Assembly: GCA_965221585.1 (NCBI GenBank)
Contig: OZ244898.1
Span: 1,178,001 to 1,242,000, forward strand
Direction of reading: 5' to 3'
Origin: VXYK01 sp965221585
GTDB taxonomy: Bacteria; Actinomycetota; Acidimicrobiia; Acidimicrobiales; Aldehydirespiratoraceae
Length of the DNA stretch: 64,000 bases
The translations under genes and the position numbers were made by a program. The stretch's first letter is position 1. The number at the start of each line of letters is the position of its first letter. The notes beneath the pieces are model-generated. The model searched no databases. It had not been told where the DNA came from and was given only the letters and a program-made list of their open reading frames with translations. Positions 25,269 to 33,296 of this stretch are shown piece after piece.

Positions 25269-26378
25269 TTGGTTGAAGCTTCGGGTGGAAGTTGTCCCCC
25301 GAGATCACAGAATGGGCGGATCACTAGCGCAACTGGTACAACAGCAACTGGTACAACAGCAACTGGTACAACAATCGTCTACACAGACGGCGCCTGCCTC
25401 GGAAACCCTGGGCCGGGTGGCTGGGGGTGGATCGTACCCGACGGGCCCTGGGCCAGCGGCTCAGAGGTCGAGAGCACCAACCAGCGGATGGAACTCACCG
25501 CAGTACTAGAAGCGCTCCGCGCGATCGACGGTCCCGTGGAGGTCTTCTCGGACTCGACATATGTGGTCAACTGCTTCCGTGACCGCTGGTGGGCCGGGTG
25601 GTTGAAACGTGATTGGCGCAATTCCAACAAGCAGCCGATCGCCAATCGGGACATCTGGGAACCGCTGATCGAGCACTATCGTTCGGCGCCGCACAAGATC
25701 ACCTTCACTTGGGTGAAAGGACACGCTGGCGACGAGTGGAACGACGCCGCGGATCGCTTGGCGGCTGAAGCCGCGCGTACTCAGGTGGGTCGCGCAGGCG
25801 TCGGTCTGCCCGACGATCTCGGCGACGCCGATGGGGTCGAGTCCCAGGAGCTCCGCGAGGCAACCAAGCGTGCACGTTCATCCGGCAGCTCATGGCGGCC
25901 GCTAGGGCGTTGCGTGGCGGTACTTGGGATGCAGCCTGAATCGATAGCGGATCCCGAAAGGACGCGGCAGAGGCTCACCGAGGTCCTGGTTGCGAAGAAG
26001 GAACTCGACGATGATCTGATCGTGCTGACCGGGTTGCGGCGGGGCGCGGAGACTCTCGGCGCCGAAGCGGCTCTGGAGGCTGGCGTGCCTTACGCGGCGG
26101 TGCTGCCGTATCCGAACCCCGCACTCAAGTGGCCGGCGGCGCAAAGAGACTACTTTGCGCAGATGCTGGAGGGCGCGGCCAAAGTCGTGTGTCTGCAACG
26201 CAAGATTCCCGACACTGCCCGAAAGGCCGGTGATGCACTGAAGCGAAGGAACGCTTGGCTCAAAGAAGTCGCCAATGAAGCACTGATCGTGTGGGACGGC
26301 AACAATCGCCATCTCGGCAGGGTGGTCAGTGCTTTCGAACGTGAGATGCCCGACGACGTCTGGGTTGTCGAACCCTAG
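25269..26378 (+). CDS. rnhA: RNase HI fused to a C-terminal SLOG (YpsA/DUF1273-like) domain
   Basis: N-terminal RNase HI degrades RNA in RNA:DNA hybrids. The start of the fold IVYTDGACLGNPGPGG carries Asp40, followed by Glu75 (NQRMELTA), Asp95 (FSDSTYVV), His152 (WVKGHAGDEWND) and Asp162, all the catalytic positions. After residue ~200 comes a second domain (CVAVLGMQPESIADPERTRQ, LIVLTGLRRGAETLGAEAAL, VPYAAVLPYPNP) that resembles the Rossmann-like SLOG/YpsA nucleotide-binding family. The true start is unclear: TTG 25269 is the only start codon in this frame before the domain, and a 15-bp triplicate repeat encodes the first part. The gene converges with the epimerase gene by 4 bp. Confidence 0.85.
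   Translation: MVEASGGSCPPRSQNGRITSATGTTATGTTATGTTIVYTDGACLGNPGPGGWGWIVPDGPWASGSEVESTNQRMELTAVLEALRAIDGPVEVFSDSTYVVNCFRDRWWAGWLKRDWRNSNKQPIANRDIWEPLIEHYRSAPHKITFTWVKGHAGDEWNDAADRLAAEAARTQVGRAGVGLPDDLGDADGVESQELREATKRARSSGSSWRPLGRCVAVLGMQPESIADPERTRQRLTEVLVAKKELDDDLIVLTGLRRGAETLGAEAALEAGVPYAAVLPYPNPALKWPAAQRDYFAQMLEGAAKVVCLQRKIPDTARKAGDALKRRNAWLKEVANEALIVWDGNNRHLGRVVSAFEREMPDDVWVVEP
25329..25373 (+). repeat. Three perfect 15-bp tandem repeats at the rnhA start
   Basis: GCAACTGGTACAACA occurs three times without a gap. In the RNase frame it encodes Ala-Thr-Gly-Thr-Thr three times, directly before the first beta strand. Because the unit is 15 bp, copy-number changes keep the frame. Slippage or an engineered-like linker expansion are both possible. 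Confidence 0.9.
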
Positions 26379-27292
26379 AGCGGCTCTTGCAGCGGTTTGT
26401 TGAGAACGCTCTGCAGAGCACCGGTGAGATCCGGTTGACGGAACTGATAACCGCCGGTCAACAGCGCTGCGGGTTCGACCCGTTGGCTCGCGTACAGCAG
26501 CTGTTGGGTCAGTTCACGCCCGAACTTGGCCCACATCACCGCTTTGGGTGTCGGCAGAATCGTCGGACGTCGCAGCACCTGTCCGAGGGTCTTGGTGAAC
26601 TCTGCGTTGGTGACGGGATTCGGTGAGGTCATGTTGACTGGTCCGCTCACGTCGTTGTCGAGGAGCCAGATGATGCCCTGCACCATGTCTTGAATCGAGA
26701 TCCAACTCAGCCATTGGCGTCCGTCGCCGATGCGCCCGCCGATTCCGAGCCTGAAGAACGGGAGTTGGGCCTTCAAGGCACCGCCGTCTGGCGCCAGCAC
26801 CACACCGGTGCGCAGATATGCGAGCCGTGTGGAGTCTCGCGCCGGGGTGGCAGCGCGTTCCCAGTCACGCACCACATCGGCGAGGAATCCCTCTCCGACC
26901 GAGGAGATCTCATTGAGTCGTTCGTCCCCCCGGTCTCCGTAGAAGCCGATGGCCGAACCCGACAGAAACACCGATGGAGGATTCTGGGCGGTGGCGATCG
27001 CGTGCGCCAACAACGTTGTTGTCGTGGTTCGGCTCTCGAGGATCCGGGTCTTCTGGGTCTCGCTCCAGCGTCTGTCGGCGATCGGTTCTCCGGCGAGGTG
27101 CACGACAGCATCGATGTCTTCAAGGAGATCCTCGGCGAACCTGCCGGACTCGGGGCTCCAGAATTTGGCTTCGTTACGATCGGGTCTGCCTGAGCGCAAC
27201 AGACGAACCGGTGTGTGCTGCGCGGTTCGCAGCGCCTCAACCAACGAAGTTCCGATCAATCCGGTTGACCCGCTGATCAGTACTCGCATCAT
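26375..27292 (-). CDS. TIGR01777-type epimerase (SDR family, YfcH/SulA-like)
   Basis: 305-residue extended-SDR protein. The NAD(P) motif is at the start, VLISGSTGLIGTSLVEAL, with VVHLAGEPIADRRWSETQK and SGSAIGFYGDRGDE as family hallmarks and the C-terminal PTPKAVMWAKFGRELTQQLL. The substrate of this family is unknown. The start at ATG 27292 is supported by GGGAGA four bases upstream. Its end overlaps the rnhA end. Confidence 0.9.
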   Translation of the reverse strand: MMRVLISGSTGLIGTSLVEALRTAQHTPVRLLRSGRPDRNEAKFWSPESGRFAEDLLEDIDAVVHLAGEPIADRRWSETQKTRILESRTTTTTLLAHAIATAQNPPSVFLSGSAIGFYGDRGDERLNEISSVGEGFLADVVRDWERAATPARDSTRLAYLRTGVVLAPDGGALKAQLPFFRLGIGGRIGDGRQWLSWISIQDMVQGIIWLLDNDVSGPVNMTSPNPVTNAEFTKTLGQVLRRPTILPTPKAVMWAKFGRELTQQLLYASQRVEPAALLTGGYQFRQPDLTGALQSVLNKPLQEPL

Positions 27293-27399
27293 CGGTCTCC
27301 CATCTCGCTTCTCGCGCTCGATCGAGTCAGGCCCTATGCTGCGAATCATAGAGTGCTGCGAATCATAGAGTGCGGAGGTCCTCCGAGGAAGGCGCAGAA

Positions 27400-27636
27400 A
27401 TGCCGGATGATGCGATAAACAAACAAAGAACAAGGACCGGTCTGGGCAAGTTTGTTGCTGCAGCGCTGGTGGCGGTCGCGCTGATCGCCTTCGTGCTGCA
27501 GAACACCGACAGCACTCCAGTCCGATGGTTGTTCATTGATCGCAGTGCGCCTCTGTGGCTGATCATCGTTGTGTCAGCCGTCGCGGGTGCCGTTCTCAGT
27601 GAGATTCTGGGCTGGATCGTTCGCCGCCGCCGCTGA
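27400..27636 (+). CDS. LapA-domain (DUF1049) small membrane protein
   Basis: 78-residue protein from ATG 27400. Two hydrophobic helices (FVAAALVAVALIAFVLQNT and PLWLIIVVSAVAGAVLSEIL) flank the family signature QNTDSTPVRWLFI, followed by a basic WIVRRRR end. LapA-like proteins are inner-membrane assembly factors in Gram-negative bacteria; the role in actinobacteria is unknown. Confidence 0.85.
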   Translation: MPDDAINKQRTRTGLGKFVAAALVAVALIAFVLQNTDSTPVRWLFIDRSAPLWLIIVVSAVAGAVLSEILGWIVRRRR

Positions 27637-27659
27637 CTGGGCCGGCCCAGTCGCGCTCG

Positions 27660-28253
27660 CTAGGAGTCCAACAGTTGTTCGATCCGGTCGGGGAGTTCTG
27701 CCACCGGGAGTCTGGTCACCTCGACGCTGCCGTCGTTGTCGATGAACGCGTAGATCGGTTGGCTGAAGACGCCGTAGCGTTCCCAGATTGAGTTGTCCGT
27801 GTCGGACACGTGCTCGAGATCGGTAACGCCGTAGCCGCCTATGAAGCGCTCGAGGTCAGCTTCCGATGTAGTGCTGCCACCGACACCGATGATCTCGATT
27901 TGTCCTGCAAATTGTTCCTGCGCCAATGCGACCGCACCGGCTTCCCGTTGACATGCCGGTCACCATGGTGCCCAGAACCACAACACGAGGTCCTGCCCGG
28001 CGTAGTCACCTGCGTCGAACAGTCCTCCACCGACGAGTTCCTCGGTCCAGTCGTGGGGCCAGGCGGCCGCAACCGAATCGCTCGGAGCCGTCGTGGGAGA
28101 AGATCCGACCGTTGTTGGCGCAGGGGCCTCGGTAGTTGTCGTCGCCGGATCCTGGGTTGGAGCGGAGTCGTCGCTCCCTTCGCCGCAGGCGCCCGCGACC
28201 AGCAAGAGCACCGCAACCGCGGCGGTGATCCGCAGGTTCAGGTGACGGCGCAT
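27660..28253 (-). CDS. Thioredoxin-fold lipoprotein with UGA-encoded selenocysteine (U-x-x-C)
   Basis: ATG 28253 opens a lipoprotein signal ending in LLLVAGAC, then a Thr/Pro-rich linker and a TlpA/thioredoxin-like domain. The frame meets TGA at 27962-27960 exactly where the first active-site cysteine belongs: FWAPW-U-PACQREAGAVAL. It then continues in the same frame for 99 residues through a normal fold (the SQPIYAFIDNDG stretch holds the cis-Pro) to a stop at 27660. The full product is 197 aa with Sec98 and resolving Cys101. A hairpin starting at the UGA fits a SECIS. Likely an extracytoplasmic selenium-dependent thiol-disulfide oxidoreductase. A nonsense mutation is the alternative, but its position at the catalytic Cys makes this unlikely. 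Confidence 0.85.
27930..27962 (-). promoter_or_regulatory. Candidate bacterial SECIS element of the thioredoxin-fold selenoprotein
   Basis: Starting at the A of the UGA, the mRNA can pair ACCGGC with GCCGGU (6 bp, perfect) across a 13-base loop. The stem-loop lies within the coding sequence directly after the Sec codon, the position required in bacteria. No folding calculation was run. Confidence 0.55.
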
Positions 28254-28387
28254 AGACCCATGCTAGGGCCGTTCGGGTCGAGCGGTACAACGATGCGGCT
28301 CGGTCTGCGATTGCGCTGGGTATCCTTGCGAACAGCCGTGGGCCCAAGAGTCGGAGAGGGTCGAGGAGAGTTGGAGACGAGGTCACG

Positions 28388-28480
28388 ATGAGCACCCGGA
28401 AGTTGATCGGAGTCTCTCTCATCGTCGGACTGGCGATTCTTGTCGCGGGAGCTGTTCAGCTGCTGATGATCGTCGGCTGA
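28388..28480 (+). CDS. 30-residue single-pass membrane peptide
   Basis: ATG 28388 with GAGG eight bases before it opens a 30-codon frame MSTRKLIGVSLIVGLAILVA... ending LLMIVG: a short basic N-terminus and one hydrophobic helix. It lies 20 bp before the lpdA frame and could be co-transcribed. No family known; support is the ribosome site and membrane-helix composition. Confidence 0.4.
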   Translation: MSTRKLIGVSLIVGLAILVAGAVQLLMIVG

Positions 28481-28500
28481 GGAGAATCTTCGTAGGTAAC

Positions 28501-29946
28501 ATGAGGCCCGCACGGGGAGGAAGTCCGATAGATAGACAACACGATGTGACACAACACGATGTGATCGTCATCGGCGGTGGCCCTGCGGGGTACGCAGCCG
28601 CCCTCTACGCCGCGGGGATAGGACTGAACGTGGGTCTCGTGGAGAAGGGGGCACTCGGCGGCACCTGCCTGCATGTCGGGTGCATTCCCGCCAAGGAACT
28701 GTTGGAGACCGCCCATGTGTATCGGACTGTTCGCAGCGCCGGAGACTTCGGTGTGAAAGCAGGTGTGCCAGAACTCGATTGGGACGTAACGATGAAGCGC
28801 AAGCAGACCATCATCGACCAGTTGGTGGCCGGTCTGGGCTCGATGATGAAGGGTCGAAAGGTGACGGTCTACAACGGCACCGGCACTCTGGGCGCGGATC
28901 GGATCGTCTCGGTCGCCGGAGACGACCAGAGCCGCACGCTCAGCGCACCTTCGGTGATTCTGGCCACCGGGTCGTTGCCACGCACGATTCCCGGATTCGA
29001 AGTCGACGGCAAGGTCGTCATGACCTCCGACGAACTGCTGTCGATCGAGTCGCTTCCACAGACTGCCGCCGTGATCGGCGGCGGTGCCATCGGCTGTGAA
29101 TTCGCCTCGATGATGGCCGACCTCGGAGTAGAGGTCACCGTGATCGAGGCGTTGGACCAGATACTGACTGGATGCGACAGCGACGCGGCCAAGGTGGTGG
29201 CGCGCAGCTTCAAGAAACGTGGGATCACAGTACACACTTCGGCTCCGGTCCACGGCCATTCGGTCGACCCTTCGGGGTCGCACACGACCGTGTCCTTCGG
29301 CGACGGCAAGTCGGTGGACGTTGAATTGGTAGTGGTGTCGGTCGGCCGCCGGCCCAACGCGGAGGGGCTGGGTCTCAGCGGTACTGCGGTGGTGGTCGAC
29401 GAGCGCGGCTTTGTCGAGGTGGACGGTCGTTGCCGCACCGCGGAGCCGGGTGTCTGGGCGGTCGGCGACCTGATCGACACTCCGCAACTGGCCCATGTGG
29501 CGTTCGCCGAAGGGATGCTGGCCGTGACCGATTCGTTGGGAGAGGAACCGGCGCCGCTGGATCACCACGGGACGCCGTGGTGCATCTACTGTCATCCCGA
29601 GGTTGCCTTCGCCGGGCATACGGAGTCGTCGGCGATCGAGGCGGGTTACGAGGTTGTGACTTCGTCACACCGGTTCATAGGCAACGGCAGGGCCAAGATC
29701 GTCGGTGACACCGACGGCATCGTGAAGGTCATCGCCGAGAGGCTTGCGGACGGCACGGGCGGGCAGATCCTGGGGGTCCACATGGTCGGGCCGTGGGTCA
29801 CGGAGCAGCTGGGGCAGGCGTACCTGGCTGTCAACTGGGAGGCAACAGTCGACGATGTCGCAGCTTTCATCCAACCTCACCCCACCATGAGCGAGCTCTT
29901 CGGAGAATCGGTGTTGTCACTTACCGGGCGATCGCTCCATGGTTGA
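28501..29946 (+). CDS. lpdA: Dihydrolipoyl dehydrogenase (E3)
   Basis: FAD/NAD-dependent E3 that reoxidises dihydrolipoyl groups of 2-oxoacid dehydrogenase complexes. The FAD motif VIVIGGGPAGYAAALYAA, redox disulfide GGTCLHVGCIPAK, NAD motif AAVIGGGAIGCEFASM, second FAD site GVWAVGDLIDTPQLAHVA and C-terminal catalytic HPTMSE with preceding His are all present. The start may be ATG 28501 or GTG 28546; a 15-bp period repeat (28536-28564) lies between. It forms an operon with the E2 gene and lipBA. Confidence 0.95.
   Translation: MRPARGGSPIDRQHDVTQHDVIVIGGGPAGYAAALYAAGIGLNVGLVEKGALGGTCLHVGCIPAKELLETAHVYRTVRSAGDFGVKAGVPELDWDVTMKRKQTIIDQLVAGLGSMMKGRKVTVYNGTGTLGADRIVSVAGDDQSRTLSAPSVILATGSLPRTIPGFEVDGKVVMTSDELLSIESLPQTAAVIGGGAIGCEFASMMADLGVEVTVIEALDQILTGCDSDAAKVVARSFKKRGITVHTSAPVHGHSVDPSGSHTTVSFGDGKSVDVELVVVSVGRRPNAEGLGLSGTAVVVDERGFVEVDGRCRTAEPGVWAVGDLIDTPQLAHVAFAEGMLAVTDSLGEEPAPLDHHGTPWCIYCHPEVAFAGHTESSAIEAGYEVVTSSHRFIGNGRAKIVGDTDGIVKVIAERLADGTGGQILGVHMVGPWVTEQLGQAYLAVNWEATVDDVAAFIQPHPTMSELFGESVLSLTGRSLHG
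28536..28564 (+). repeat. 15-bp-period direct repeat at the lpdA start
   Basis: ACAACACGATGTGA at 28536-28549 recurs at 28551-28564, one base apart, so the period is 15 bp (five codons, Gln-His-Asp-Val-Thr/Ile). Each copy carries an in-frame GTG, giving two possible starts close together. Confidence 0.75.
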
Positions 29947-29984
29947 TGCAAGACTGGACCCGCGACCGATGAGAAGGGGACTTG

Positions 29985-31502
29985 ATGGCTGATGTGACAA
30001 TGCCCCAGCTGGGCGAGACGGTGACCGAGGGAACAATCACTCGTTGGTTCAAGCAGGTCGGCGATCACGTCGAGATGGATGAGATCCTCTTCGAGGTATC
30101 CACCGACAAGGTTGATTCTGAAGTACCGTCGCCCGTCGCGGGCACCCTGATCGAGATCTTCGCGAACGAGGGCGACCTGGTTGAGGTTGGACAGGTTCTC
30201 GCTCAGATCGGTGATCCGCTCGCTGCACCGGCCGCGGCTCAGCCGCCATCCGAACCCCAGGTCGCGTCCGAGCCGGAGCCTCAACCCGAGCCGCAGGTCG
30301 TGTCCGAGCCGGAGCCCCAGCCACAACCGGAACCTCAACCCGAGGCGCCATTCGTTGAACCGCTGGACACACCAGTCGCAGCAGAGACCCAGTCCTCGAG
30401 CCTGCCGCCCCCGCCGCCACCACCCACAAGCACCGACCCGGTAACGGAACCGTCCACAGAATCGCCGGGCGACGGGTCCCCAGCGAGCGGCAAGTTCTCG
30501 AGTTCGCTCATTTCCCCGGTGGTGCGCCGGTTGATAGCCGACAACGGACTTGACGCCTCGATGATCGTCGGCACAGGTATCGGTGGTCGTATCACCCGGT
30601 CGGATGTCGAATCGGTGATTCGTTCAGGCGCCGCAGTCCAGTCCCCACCCCAAGCGCAGAGTCCTGTAGAGCCGTCAACGCCGCCTTCAGATCCTCCGCC
30701 CGCCGAGCCCGCCGCCGCCTCGAGTCCTCCAACCGCTCCGGCGACGTCGCCGGCGGTCAGCGCCACACCACCGATTGAAGTCGCGGCGCGCGACCAGGTC
30801 GTGGCGCTGAACAACATCCGCAAGCGCACAGCCGAACACATGGTCATGTCGAAGAGCGAGTCGCCCCATGTGCTCACCGCCATGGAGATCGACTACGAGG
30901 GCGTCGAGAAGGTTCGCAGGACGATCAAGTCGGGTTGGAAGGCCGAGGAGGGTTTCAGCCTCACCTATCTGCCTTTCATCGCCCGGGCGGTCGTTGACGC
31001 GTTGCGGGAGTACCCGCATCTCAATGCCAGTTTCGGCGGTGACCATCTGGTGGTCCATGACGAGGTCAACCTGGCGATCGCGGTTGATATCGACTTCAAC
31101 GGCCTGCTGGCACCCGTCATCAAGGGGACCGAAGGAAAACGGCTGCGCCAGATCGCTCGGGACATCGTCGATGTTGCCGGCCGGGCGCGCACCAAACAAT
31201 TGAAGCCCGACGAACTCTCAGGTGGCACATTCACGCTGACCAACGCCGGTCAATACGGCACCATGATGCAGTTCCCGATCATCAACCAGCCTCAGGTTGC
31301 GATCCTGTCAACAGACGGCGTGACACGGAAGCCGGTCGTAGTCACCGATGCGTACGGCAACGAATCGATCGCTATCCATTCGGTCGGGGTGTTGGCGATG
31401 GCCTGGGATCACCGTGCATTCGACGGGGCCTACGCTGCTGCGTTCCTTCATCGGGTCAAAGAGATTATCGAGACTCGCGACTGGGAGGCGGAGGTCCACT
31501 GA
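29985..31502 (+). CDS. sucB: 2-oxoacid dehydrogenase E2 (dihydrolipoamide acyltransferase)
   Basis: 505-residue E2. Residues 1-80 are a lipoyl domain with the lipoylated lysine in VSTDKVDSEVPSP. A Pro/Glu/Gln-rich linker with PEPQ repeats follows (~85-150). A peripheral-subunit-binding domain (SPVVRRLIADNGLDASMI, ~170-205) precedes a Pro/Ala linker. The catalytic domain has the active-site DHRAFDG near the C-terminus and the family TLTNAGQYGTMMQFPIINQPQ. ATG 29985 follows AGAAGGGGAC. Gene order lpdA-E2-lipBA and nearby aceE fit pyruvate dehydrogenase; in actinobacteria one E2 often serves both PDH and OGDH, so pyruvate versus 2-oxoglutarate specificity is open. Confidence 0.92.
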   Translation: MADVTMPQLGETVTEGTITRWFKQVGDHVEMDEILFEVSTDKVDSEVPSPVAGTLIEIFANEGDLVEVGQVLAQIGDPLAAPAAAQPPSEPQVASEPEPQPEPQVVSEPEPQPQPEPQPEAPFVEPLDTPVAAETQSSSLPPPPPPPTSTDPVTEPSTESPGDGSPASGKFSSSLISPVVRRLIADNGLDASMIVGTGIGGRITRSDVESVIRSGAAVQSPPQAQSPVEPSTPPSDPPPAEPAAASSPPTAPATSPAVSATPPIEVAARDQVVALNNIRKRTAEHMVMSKSESPHVLTAMEIDYEGVEKVRRTIKSGWKAEEGFSLTYLPFIARAVVDALREYPHLNASFGGDHLVVHDEVNLAIAVDIDFNGLLAPVIKGTEGKRLRQIARDIVDVAGRARTKQLKPDELSGGTFTLTNAGQYGTMMQFPIINQPQVAILSTDGVTRKPVVVTDAYGNESIAIHSVGVLAMAWDHRAFDGAYAAAFLHRVKEIIETRDWEAEVH

Positions 31503-31543
31503 GCCGGTCGGTTTCGCCCGAGCGGACTCTGCGGGTCCGCTGG

Positions 31544-33268
31544 TTGGGACGAGTCTCCTATCGCGATGCGCTGGGATTGCAGCGAGGGTTGTTCGTCAAC
31601 CGCCGACACGAGTATCTGCTGCTGTTGGAGCATCCCCATGTTGTGACCACCAGCAGGCGCACTCCTTCGGCGCATCTGCTCGCCGATGTCGAGTCGCTCG
31701 GGGCAGAGTTGGTCGAGGCGGACCGGGGCGGTGACGTTACCTACCACGGGCCCGGTCAGCTCGTTGCCTACCCGATTGTCGAGGTGCCGGGACGCCGCGG
31801 CGGAGGGATGGCCGACACCGCAGCGTACGTGGCTTCGCTTGAACAGGTGTTGATCGAGACGCTCGGAGACCTCGGCGTGCATTCTGGTCGTCTCCCAGGC
31901 TGCACAGGAGTCTGGGTTGGGCCCGAGACGGATAAGCCCAAGAAGATCGCGGCCATCGGGGTGCGGATTGCGCGGGGTCGCTCGATGCATGGGGTTGCAC
32001 TCAATGTCGACCCGGATCTGAGCTGGTTCAAACGGATCGTCCCCTGTGGCATCACTGACAAGGGGGTCACTTCGTTGGCCGCGCTCGGCGTTGACGTGTC
32101 GATGGCTGAGGTGGTCGGGGTGTTCACACGACGAGCGGTGGCGACCTTCGCACCGCACGGGTCGGTCGATCGCGCGGGGGTGGGGTTCAGGACCAGACCC
32201 GTAGATCTGGCGCCGTTCACTCGAGGGGAGGGTCCTGGCACACCTGTTGGACGTTCAGGAGCCGGACACGGAGAGGAACAACCGGCGCTGGCCCTGTCTG
32301 GACAGGCACCGTCCGGGGAGTTCTCGCAGCAGGCGGACGGCACCTCGTTGAGGCTGCTGGGCCGCCTCGCTCAAGCGGGGGCAACCGACCATGACCCTGT
32401 GCGATTGCGAGCCCGCAAACCTGCCTGGATGCGGGTGAAGTTCGATCCTGGCCCTGAGTATCGCCGGGTGAGGTCCACGATGCGGGAACTGGGACTGGTG
32501 ACGGTGTGCGAAGAAGCGGGCTGCCCGAATATTTCCGAGTGCTGGAACGACGGCACGGCAACGTTCATGATCCTCGGGGATCGCTGCACCCGAGCCTGTG
32601 GGTTCTGCCTGATCGACACCCGACATCCCGAGGCGCCGGATCCCGATGAAGCGACCCGAGTGGCAAAGGCCGTTGAGTTCATGGGCCTACGCCACGCGGT
32701 CGTCACGATGGCCGCTCGAGACGACCTCGAAGACGGTGGGTCAACTGCTGTGGTTGACGTGATCGAGGCGATCCGCGAACGCACCCCGCAGTGTCGGGTG
32801 GAGACCCTGGTTTCGGACTTCAAGGGCCGCGACGAATCGCTCCAAAAGGTATTCGACGCTCGACCCGACGTGTTCAGCCACAACGTCGAGACAGTCGCCC
32901 GGCTGCAACGTGCGGTGCGCCCGTCGGCAGGCTATGCGCGCAGTCTCTCGGTCCTGGCCCGGGCCAAAGCGGCCGGTTTGACGACCAAGTCGTCAATCAT
33001 CGTGGGGATGGGGGAGAGCGACGATGAGATTCGCCAGACCCTCACGGACCTGGCCGCAGTCGGCGTCGACATCGTCACGATCGGGCAGTACCTGCGTCCG
33101 ACGTCGCACCATCTACCCGTGGCCCAGTGGTGGCAGCCGGAGTGCTTCGAGGAATGGAAGCGCTTCGGGGAGTCGGCTGGAATCGGGCATGTGGAGTCGT
33201 CCCCGCTGACCCGTTCGAGTTACCACGCCGGCCAGTCGGTGGATCGATTGGCAGGCAACCGCCGATGA
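31544..33268 (+). CDS. LipB-LipA fusion: octanoyltransferase and lipoyl synthase in one polypeptide
   Basis: One uninterrupted frame holds both lipoate enzymes. Residues 1-210 are LipB: RGGDVTYHGPGQLVAYPI, catalytic Lys134 in KKIAAIGVR and Cys168 in RIVPCGITDKGVTSL. A ~75-residue linker follows. From ~285 it is LipA: auxiliary cluster motif C322-x4-C327-x5-C333, radical-SAM motif C348-x3-C352-x2-C355 and the C-terminal SPLTRSSYHA. LipB moves octanoate from ACP to a lipoyl domain and LipA inserts the sulfurs. The TTG at 31544 cuts off conserved LipB residues; an open frame continues upstream to CTG 31499, which overlaps the E2 stop as CTGA and may be the real start. Confidence 0.9.
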   Translation: MGRVSYRDALGLQRGLFVNRRHEYLLLLEHPHVVTTSRRTPSAHLLADVESLGAELVEADRGGDVTYHGPGQLVAYPIVEVPGRRGGGMADTAAYVASLEQVLIETLGDLGVHSGRLPGCTGVWVGPETDKPKKIAAIGVRIARGRSMHGVALNVDPDLSWFKRIVPCGITDKGVTSLAALGVDVSMAEVVGVFTRRAVATFAPHGSVDRAGVGFRTRPVDLAPFTRGEGPGTPVGRSGAGHGEEQPALALSGQAPSGEFSQQADGTSLRLLGRLAQAGATDHDPVRLRARKPAWMRVKFDPGPEYRRVRSTMRELGLVTVCEEAGCPNISECWNDGTATFMILGDRCTRACGFCLIDTRHPEAPDPDEATRVAKAVEFMGLRHAVVTMAARDDLEDGGSTAVVDVIEAIRERTPQCRVETLVSDFKGRDESLQKVFDARPDVFSHNVETVARLQRAVRPSAGYARSLSVLARAKAAGLTTKSSIIVGMGESDDEIRQTLTDLAAVGVDIVTIGQYLRPTSHHLPVAQWWQPECFEEWKRFGESAGIGHVESSPLTRSSYHAGQSVDRLAGNRR

Positions 33269-33296
33269 CCGGGTTGTATACCTACTATGGGCCACG

